A stretch of DNA of 10,567 bases from the NCBI RefSeq assembly GCF_002482385.1, contig NZ_DLFW01000027.1, positions 1 through 10,567 on the forward strand. The letters are read 5' to 3'. The stretch comes from Dysgonomonas sp. UBA7710 (GTDB lineage Bacteria; Bacteroidota; Bacteroidia; Bacteroidales; Dysgonomonadaceae). The first letter of the stretch is position 1; every line of letters begins with the position of its first letter. Under the pieces are notes generated by a model. That model saw only the letters and a list, made by a program, of their open reading frames with translations. It had not been told where the DNA came from and did no database searches. Positions 6,076 to 10,567 of the stretch are shown in pieces. The translations under genes and the position numbers were made by a program.

Positions 6076-7674
6076 TTAGAATTCGTCTACTTTAAGCTTT
6101 TTTCTGTAATTATCTAAAGTAGCTTGTAATTCCTGGCTTATTCTTTCATATCCTTTTTTACCATAGAGATTATGCAGTTCATTCGGATCATTCTTAAGAT
6201 CGAATAACTCGTTGCAATTGATGTCCTCATCATTTTTGGTTTCACCTTTACCATAAAAATGGATGAGTTTATACCTGTCCGTTCTGACACCATCGTGACG
6301 GCGGACATTGTGGATTGCCGGATAATCGTAATAGTGGTAGTATAAATCTTTTCTCCAGTCTTCAGGTGTTTTTCCGCTAAACAAAGATTCGAGAGATACA
6401 CCGCTCATCTCGGCCGGTTTCTCTATTCCTGCTAAAGACAGGTATGTAGGTGCAAAATCTATATTCTGAACCAGAGCGTCAGTCTTTGTGCCTGCTTCGA
6501 TAGCTTTGGGATAACGTATGATAAGCGGAGTTCTGAATGATTCCTCATACATGAAACGCTTGTCAAACCATCCATGTTCTCCCATATAAAAACCCTGGTC
6601 CGAGGTATAGACGATAATGGTATTATCCATCAGTCCTTCTTTTTCAAGATAATCTATCAGGCGTCCGACTTCATCGTCAATTGATTTTATGCAGCGAAGA
6701 TAATCTTTGATATAACGCTGATATTTCCAATTAAGCAGATCGTCTCCGGATAGGTTACTGTTGATAAATTCCATATTCTTGGGATGGTAGGCGTTTTCCC
6801 AGGCTTCGCGTTGTGCAGGAGTCATTTGATTCATCGCCTGTTGTAAGCCACCGTCACTCCACTCTTTATTATATGGGGCAGTATTTCTCAATTCATTCAG
6901 TTTAAGGTCATAAATGAATGTCATTGTCTTGTCGATCGTCATATCCTGGGTTTTAGCCGCAGAACAACGACTTTCGTAATCGTCATAGAATGTTTCGGGC
7001 TTTGGAAACTCTACATCTTCATACAGATCATAATACTTGGCTTCCGGCATCCAGTTTCTGTGTGGAGCTTTATGATGCACTAAAAGGGCAAAAGGCTTGT
7101 TTTTATCTCTGCTTTCTATGAATTCTATGGAATGGGTAGTGATAAGGTTGGTTGCATAACCCTCTTCACGCACATATTTACCTTGAGACTCCTTCGTCTT
7201 GAAACTGGGATTGTAATAATCTCCCTGATCGTTCAATACACAATAATAATTGAATCCTTTTGGCTCGCATTGCATATGCCATTTTCCGACAACTCCGGTC
7301 TGATAACCTGCCTGAGTTAATAATTCGGAAAAGAAGATCTTAGTTGTATCAATGCCTGCTCCCAGTTGGCGTTGTCCGTTCTGATGGCTGTATAAACCAG
7401 TCATAAGGCATGCCCGGCTGGGGGTTGATAGAGAATTCTCCACAAAGGCTTGCCGGAATAGCATTCCTTCATTTGCCAAACGGTCTATATTGGGAGTGGC
7501 AGCTATTTTCGAGAGTGGATGCCCGTATGCACTGATTGTCTGGAACGAATGATCGTCCGTCATTATATGTATGATATTGGGGCGGGATTTATTTTGTTCC
7601 TGTTGCCCATAGCTATACGGATTGAGTATCGATACGGGGATAATTACCAGGCTGATCCTCTTTAAATTTGTCAT
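6076..7674 (-). CDS. Secreted serine-type sulfatase (family S1)
   Basis: A 532-residue arylsulfatase-family enzyme that removes sulfate esters, probably from a sulfated sugar. A signal peptide covers about residues 1-23 (basic MTNLKR, hydrophobic core, then YSYG). Metal ligands are D40-D41 (MTDDH), and D359-Q360 (TSDQG). The active-site motif is S83-T-P-S-R87 followed by ACLMTG, so S83 must be converted to formylglycine by an anaerobic sulfatase-maturating radical SAM enzyme encoded elsewhere. G-K131-W-H133, H205, H367 and K372 complete the usual active-site set. The C-terminal stretch YYHYYDYPAIHNVRRHDGVRTDRYKLIHFYG resembles Bacteroides N-acetylglucosamine-6-sulfatases (S1_11), but substrate assignment is inference. 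The gene converges on the amidase with a 47-base gap holding no strong terminator. No SusC/SusD pair or partner hydrolase adjoins, so it does not sit in an obvious polysaccharide utilization locus here. Confidence 0.92.
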   Translation of the reverse strand: MTNLKRISLVIIPVSILNPYSYGQQEQNKSRPNIIHIMTDDHSFQTISAYGHPLSKIAATPNIDRLANEGMLFRQAFVENSLSTPSRACLMTGLYSHQNGQRQLGAGIDTTKIFFSELLTQAGYQTGVVGKWHMQCEPKGFNYYCVLNDQGDYYNPSFKTKESQGKYVREEGYATNLITTHSIEFIESRDKNKPFALLVHHKAPHRNWMPEAKYYDLYEDVEFPKPETFYDDYESRCSAAKTQDMTIDKTMTFIYDLKLNELRNTAPYNKEWSDGGLQQAMNQMTPAQREAWENAYHPKNMEFINSNLSGDDLLNWKYQRYIKDYLRCIKSIDDEVGRLIDYLEKEGLMDNTIIVYTSDQGFYMGEHGWFDKRFMYEESFRTPLIIRYPKAIEAGTKTDALVQNIDFAPTYLSLAGIEKPAEMSGVSLESLFSGKTPEDWRKDLYYHYYDYPAIHNVRRHDGVRTDRYKLIHFYGKGETKNDEDINCNELFDLKNDPNELHNLYGKKGYERISQELQATLDNYRKKLKVDEF

Positions 7675-7738
7675 GTAGTATCAAGTATTTAGGTTAATTA
7701 ATACACTAAAATTAATAAGAAAAAATTGAATGATAAAA

Positions 7739-7766
7739 CAAATATTACAATTCCGCCTAAAACAAA
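7739..7766 (-). promoter_or_regulatory. Possible sulfatase promoter
   Basis: Read on the minus strand, AATATTTG (complement of 7739-7746) differs at one position from the Bacteroidetes TAnnTTTG -7 box. TTTG (complement of 7763-7766) lies 16 bases upstream as a -33 element. Transcription would start near 7733, about 60 bases before the sulfatase ATG and after the guaA terminator. The match is moderate and the spacer slightly short. Confidence 0.3.
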
Positions 7767-7809
7767 CAGGTGAAAAGGAAGCTCTGAACCTTTTAAGTCC
7801 GATGCTTTT

Positions 7810-7845
7810 AAAAAAAAATGTCCCCTTTGCAGGAGACACTTTTTA
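7810..7845 (-). terminator. Terminator after guaA (possibly bidirectional)
   Basis: TGTC-C-CCT (7819-7826) pairs with AGG-A-GACA (7831-7838) around TTGC. In the minus-strand RNA the one non-complementary position becomes a G-U pair, so the stem has eight pairs, and nine U residues follow (complement of the A run 7810-7818). A T run at 7840-7844 on the other side could help terminate plus-strand transcripts. It begins about 20 bases past the guaA stop and separates guaA from the sulfatase. Confidence 0.82.
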
Positions 7846-7866
7846 AGGAAAATATCTTGTGTTTTA

Positions 7867-9387
7867 TTACTCCCACTCGATAGTGGCAGGAGGTTTTGAT
7901 GAAATATCATAAACAACACGGTTTACACCCTTTACTTTATTGATAATTTCATTCGATACCTTAGCCAGAAATTCATATGGCAAATGTGCCCAATCGGCAG
8001 TCATCGCATCCGTAGAAGTCACGGCACGCAAAGCTACTGTATTTTCATAGGTGCGTTCATCTCCCATTACGCCTACAGATTTGATAGGAAGGAGAATGGC
8101 TCCCGCCTGCCATACTTTATCATAGAACCCTTGTTCGCGAAGCATACGGATAAAGATATCGTCGGCATTCTGTACTATTTCTACTTTTTCCGGAGTAATA
8201 TCTCCCAATATACGGATACCAAGCCCCGGTCCGGGGAATGGATGGCGTTTTATCAGGTTTTCTTTCATACCCAGTTCCAATCCTACACGGCGTACTTCGT
8301 CTTTAAACAGCAGGCGTAGCGGCTCTACCAGTTTCAGGTTCATTTTCTCAGGTAATCCTCCCACATTGTGGTGCGATTTGATGACATGGCCTGTGATAGA
8401 AAGCGACTCGATAATATCGGGATAAATAGTTCCCTGTCCCAGCCATTTTATATCTTTCAGCTTATGTGCTTCTTCATCGAAGACATCTATAAAGCCTTTG
8501 CCTATAATTTTACGTTTCTGTTCCGGGTCGGTCACACCGGCCAGTTCTTTGTAGAAACGCTCTTTGGCGTCTATGCCTATCACATTCAGTCCGAGATGTT
8601 CATAATCTCTCAATACATTTTCAAATTCGTTTTTGCGAAGTAATCCGTGATCTACAAATACGCAGGTCAGGTTCTTTCCGATAGCCTTATTCAGCAAAAC
8701 CGCAGTAACCGAAGAGTCTACACCTCCCGAAAGAGCAAGGATTACCTTATCGTCTCCAAGCATTCCTTTCAGTTCGTCCACTGTGGAATCGATGAAAGAA
8801 GCAGGGCTCCATCCTCTTTTCGAATGGCAGATATTAAGGAAATTACTTAAAAGGCGTGTGCCGTCTGTAGTATGGTAAACTTCAGGATGAAATTGTACGG
8901 CCCATGTTTCCTCTCCTTTTATTTTATATGCTGCTGCCGGTACATCAGCTGTGCTGGCTACTATTTCGAAATTCTCCGGCACTACTGTGATAGAGTCTCC
9001 GTGAGACATCCATACCTGAGTACCTTCAGATATTCCGTCAAACAGGGCAACGCCGGACTTAATCTTTGTCAGATGTGCCCGTCCGTATTCGCGGGAATCG
9101 CTTTTTTCCACTTTTCCCCCCGAGGTATAGGCAAGGTATTGTGCTCCGTAACAAATGCCCAATATCGGATATTTACCTCTTATCTGGCTGATGTCGGGTT
9201 TAAATGCCGTGGCATCGTTTACCGAAAAAGGACTTCCCGACAGGATTACGCCTTTTACGCTTTTGTCATCGAAAGGAAACTTGTTGTAGGGGATAATTTC
9301 GCAGTAAGTATTTAATTCTCTGATTCTGCGACCAATCAATTGGGTGGTTTGTGACCCGAAATCGAGGATAATGATTTTCTCTTGCAT
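7867..9387 (-). CDS. guaA: GMP synthase, glutamine-hydrolysing
   Basis: A 506-residue cytoplasmic enzyme that converts XMP, ATP and glutamine to GMP, the last step of guanine nucleotide synthesis. The class I glutamine amidotransferase domain (about 1-190) shows LDFGSQTTQLIGRRIRE at 8-24, the catalytic C79 in GICYGAQ, and H166/E168 in FHPEVY. The ATP-pyrophosphatase domain has the P-loop LSGGVDSS at 218-225. The C-terminal dimerisation domain carries the HPFPGPGLGIRILG block and ends in the canonical SSKPPATIEWE. Length and all active-site residues are normal for the two-domain bacterial enzyme. It stands alone on the minus strand, with its own promoter about 40 bases upstream and its own terminator downstream. 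No guaB neighbour is in the window. Confidence 0.98.
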   Translation of the reverse strand: MQEKIIILDFGSQTTQLIGRRIRELNTYCEIIPYNKFPFDDKSVKGVILSGSPFSVNDATAFKPDISQIRGKYPILGICYGAQYLAYTSGGKVEKSDSREYGRAHLTKIKSGVALFDGISEGTQVWMSHGDSITVVPENFEIVASTADVPAAAYKIKGEETWAVQFHPEVYHTTDGTRLLSNFLNICHSKRGWSPASFIDSTVDELKGMLGDDKVILALSGGVDSSVTAVLLNKAIGKNLTCVFVDHGLLRKNEFENVLRDYEHLGLNVIGIDAKERFYKELAGVTDPEQKRKIIGKGFIDVFDEEAHKLKDIKWLGQGTIYPDIIESLSITGHVIKSHHNVGGLPEKMNLKLVEPLRLLFKDEVRRVGLELGMKENLIKRHPFPGPGLGIRILGDITPEKVEIVQNADDIFIRMLREQGFYDKVWQAGAILLPIKSVGVMGDERTYENTVALRAVTSTDAMTADWAHLPYEFLAKVSNEIINKVKGVNRVVYDISSKPPATIEWE

Positions 9388-9424
9388 AAAAATAACAAGT
9401 ATAAGTTATTGTTTTTAATGCGCA

Positions 9425-9432
9425 CAAAGATA
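9425..9432 (-). promoter_or_regulatory. guaA promoter -7 box
   Basis: The complement of 9425-9432 reads TATCTTTG, an exact match to TAnnTTTG. Transcription would begin about 33 bases before the guaA ATG, so the leader is too short for a purine riboswitch. I see no good TTTG -33 element 17-23 bases upstream. Confidence 0.6.
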
Positions 9433-9605
9433 CATTATTTTTCTGATATTTTGTTTATCAGGATATGTCATTTAACACGAATTTCTGTGGGTTATCCTGT
9501 CATAAGTATAATCTTCGTCATCATTATTCGTCGGGGCAGGAGTGACCTGAATCCACTTTACCCTGTGGAGGCTTAGGATGTATTCCCGTTGCAGCCTGTA
9601 TTACA

Positions 9606-9636
9606 AATAAAGCCTGTCATCCCGACAGGCTTTATT
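9606..9636. terminator. Perfect 13-pair hairpin, terminator-like
   Basis: AATAAAGCCTGTC (9606-9618) and GACAGGCTTTATT (9624-9636) are perfect inverted repeats around ATCCC. The GC-rich core is flanked by A/T arms, so it can terminate in either direction; on the minus strand the tail reads TTTATTTG. There is no nearby plus-strand gene to end. The most natural users are minus-strand transcripts coming from the FISUMP gene or from a small RNA in 9640-9800, which it would insulate from guaA. Confidence 0.6.
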
Positions 9637-9657
9637 GAAACTTTACACAAAGCATAA

Positions 9658-9727
9658 CCGGAGAGTTATCACCAACAAACAATAGATAACTTTCCCGCCG
9701 CGCACATGCGACTAAGGGAGTCTCCGG
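9658..9727. other. Three-way-junction inverted-repeat element
   Basis: An outer stem CCGGAG (9658-9663) / CTCCGG (9722-9727) encloses two arms. The first is AGTTATC (9664-9670) / GATAACT (9685-9691) with a 14-base loop. The second is TCCC (9693-9696) / GGGA (9716-9719), holding CGCA (9701-9704) / TGCG (9707-9710). The outer stem and first arm are contiguous, so they could stack coaxially. The whole 70-base unit is compact enough to be a structured RNA domain or the folded end of a repeat element. I do not recognise a known riboswitch, and no downstream plus-strand gene exists for it to control. Confidence 0.42.
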
Positions 9728-9738
9728 CTAAAATCGTC

Positions 9739-9781
9739 ACTATGACTAAGTTAAATACGTTTAAGAGCGTATTTTCATAGT
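9739..9781. other. Bulged hairpin next to the three-way element
   Basis: ACTATGA (9739-9745) pairs with TCATAGT (9775-9781), and AAATACG (9753-9759) pairs with CGTATTT (9768-9774). This gives fourteen pairs with one seven-base bulge on the left side. The plus strand continues with a T-rich run (9782-9797), so this could also act as a plus-strand terminator. It lies 11 bases from the three-way element and probably belongs to the same unit. Confidence 0.38.
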
Positions 9782-9857
9782 TTATCTTTTCATTTTTTGC
9801 CTGTAATATTATACTTTCATCTTTCTGAAAATCAATGATTCGGGCAAAATTTCATCC

Positions 9858-9972
9858 AGTCCGTTTTTTAAGATTCTCCGGGTTACGCGGGAGATACCGC
9901 TGAGGAAGATAGTCACAGCCGGACAGGTAGCCCGGAGTAAACGGGCTACATCTGCATCCAAATACCCGGACT
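9858..9972. other. Multibranched inverted-repeat element downstream of the FISUMP gene
   Basis: AGTCCG (9858-9863) and CGGACT (9967-9972) form an outer stem around three hairpins: TCTCC (9875-9879) / GGAGA (9890-9894), CCGCTG (9897-9902) / CAGCCGG (9916-9922, one bulged base), and GTAGCCCG (9927-9934) / CGGGCTAC (9942-9949) with a seven-base loop. The block is visibly richer in GC than the AT-rich spacer before it. It begins 16 bases past the FISUMP stop on the minus strand, so it would be the 3' untranslated region of that gene or a separate RNA. A 53-codon open minus-strand frame runs through it, so an old coding remnant is the alternative. Confidence 0.4.
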
Positions 9973-9988
9973 AACGTCCTGTGTATAT

Positions 9989-10567
9989 TTATATCTTAAC
10001 GCAACGCACGGGTAGCGCGCTGTATGATACAAGCGGGAGACCCGATAGCGAACCATCGGTGCCCATGAAACTTCGCATCATATTTGGCGATGACACGAGG
10101 TCCCGGCTCCACAGGAATATGGTAGCGCCCTCGTTCATGCGCGTGCCGAGATCATAGTTCCTTCTCCCGGCCGCAGGGCAGAACAGTACCTCCCCCCCGT
10201 CCGAAAAAGTTTGACCGGCCACACCGCTGGATTTATAGTCGCTGAACCAAGCTACTCCATGGGCCGCAAGATCTTGAAATTGTGCATATGTTGGAACCTG
10301 CCAGCCCGTAGGGCATGGATTTTGGGTGGACATATTCCAGGTAGTGTAAGCAGGGAGTGAGCTGTTCCAGGTGTTGCCTCCCTGAGTGTTTGTCAGCGGA
10401 TTAGTATTACTCCACCCGACTGTACCCCGGCCATATTGGTAGAACATGCCGTAATCAGTCTCATTGGCTACAAATGTATTAGGTGCGTCGACGTTATATT
10501 TTGCCCATTTGATGCCGTTGATCTCCACATAATCCAGTGGCACGGGCGGCCTCGGCACTTCTATCCC
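9989..10567 (-). CDS. FISUMP-domain protein, C-terminal part (5' end beyond window)
   Basis: The frame is open to the window edge; the GTG at 10556-10558 is an internal valine, since codons for GIE precede it. The visible 192 residues start with a proline-rich linker (VPRPPVPLDY) and then a Fibrobacter succinogenes major paralogous domain, named for its abundance in surface proteins of Fibrobacter and Bacteroidetes. Domain marks are VEINGIKWAKYNVD near 14-27, YGMFYQYGRG near 39-48, CPTGWQVPTYAQFQDL at 85-100, LFCPAAGRRNYD near 128-139, FLWSRD at 151-156, and the closing LPVRCVKI at 185-192. Such domains usually sit at the C-terminus of exported lipoproteins or adhesin-like proteins; their biochemical role is unknown. 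The missing N-terminus should carry the signal peptide and perhaps further domains. No terminator T-run directly follows the stop; inverted-repeat elements do. Confidence 0.88.
   Translation of the reverse strand, partial: GIEVPRPPVPLDYVEINGIKWAKYNVDAPNTFVANETDYGMFYQYGRGTVGWSNTNPLTNTQGGNTWNSSLPAYTTWNMSTQNPCPTGWQVPTYAQFQDLAAHGVAWFSDYKSSGVAGQTFSDGGEVLFCPAAGRRNYDLGTRMNEGATIFLWSRDLVSSPNMMRSFMGTDGSLSGLPLVSYSALPVRCVKI

Larger units (their letters stand above)
9433..9988. other. Gene-poor intergenic stretch dense in inverted repeats
   Basis: About 550 bases between the guaA promoter and the FISUMP gene stop. The part up to about 9600 shows nothing I can name beyond a short CCAC/GTGG repeat near 9557-9572. 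From 9606 onward, four separate inverted-repeat structures follow, listed individually, divided by an AT-rich spacer (about 9782-9857). Two minus-strand open frames of 53 and 60 codons (9809-9970 and 9672-9851) lack ATG starts near their 5' ends and overlap the structures, so I do not call them genes. Confidence 0.65.

Noticed and set aside
7698..7919. 73-codon minus-strand open frame overlapping the end of guaA
   Set aside because: It starts inside guaA in another frame and crosses the guaA terminator. Its hydrophobic composition comes from the AT-rich gap.
8872..9315. 147-codon plus-strand open frame opposite guaA
   Set aside because: It is antisense to the intact glutaminase domain of guaA and has no independent support.
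9388..9432. Purine riboswitch in the guaA leader
   Set aside because: The leader after the -7 box is only about 33 bases, too short for the aptamer, and no such fold is visible.
9382..9576. 64-codon plus-strand open frame starting inside the guaA 5' end
   Set aside because: It runs antisense across the guaA start and promoter, is rich in hydrophobic residues from AT-rich DNA, and has no family features.
9672..9851. 60-codon minus-strand open frame running through the three-way element
   Set aside because: The only methionine is near its C-terminus, and the frame overlaps two hairpins whose pairing explains the sequence better. Treated as chance.
9858..9972. Possible known riboswitch (cobalamin, TPP or cyclic di-GMP type)
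   Set aside because: I compared remembered conserved cores of these classes with both strands and the key motifs are missing. It also lies downstream of, not upstream of, the nearest gene on its likely strand.

Overview
The window looks like a chromosomal stretch from a Bacteroidales member (Bacteroides, Parabacteroides or Dysgonomonas-like). The grounds are a FISUMP-domain protein, a GH125 mannosidase, an exported choloylglycine-hydrolase-family amidase, a serine-type sulfatase that needs anaerobic maturation, promoters with a TAnnTTTG -7 box, and starts without clear Shine-Dalgarno sequences. I cannot assign a genus from sequence alone.

Layout. (1) Bases 1-2674, plus strand: the tail of an unidentified gene, a GT2 glycosyltransferase starting 3 bases after it, and a secreted GH125 alpha-mannosidase abutting the glycosyltransferase, closed by a perfect hairpin terminator. 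This is probably the 3' end of a surface-glycan operon. (2) 2675-3507: over 800 bases with no convincing gene. It holds three consecutive hairpins, several families of short direct and tandem repeats, and a long hairpin at 3416-3457. (3) 3508-6028, plus strand: a promoter, a dihydroorotase (pyrimidine synthesis; true start 3559) and an exported Ntn amide hydrolase of the bile salt hydrolase/penicillin V acylase family. (4) 6076-9432, minus strand: a secreted sulfatase converging on the amidase, then guaA (GMP synthase) with its own terminator and promoter. (5) 9433-9988: about 550 bases without a supported gene, dense in inverted repeats: a terminator-like hairpin, a three-way-junction element, a bulged hairpin and a multibranched element. 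(6) 9989-10567, minus strand: the C-terminal part of a FISUMP-domain protein running off the window.

Functionally, nucleotide housekeeping genes (dihydroorotase, guaA) are mixed with exported enzymes acting on external substrates: terminal alpha-1,6-mannose, a linear amide such as a bile salt or N-acyl compound, and a sulfated sugar. This would suit life in a host gut or another glycan-rich niche. No complete new system is evident. The least explained signals are the folded intergenic block at 9606-9972 next to the FISUMP gene, the repeat-packed gap at 2675-3507, and the coupling of an exported mannosidase to a glycosyltransferase.
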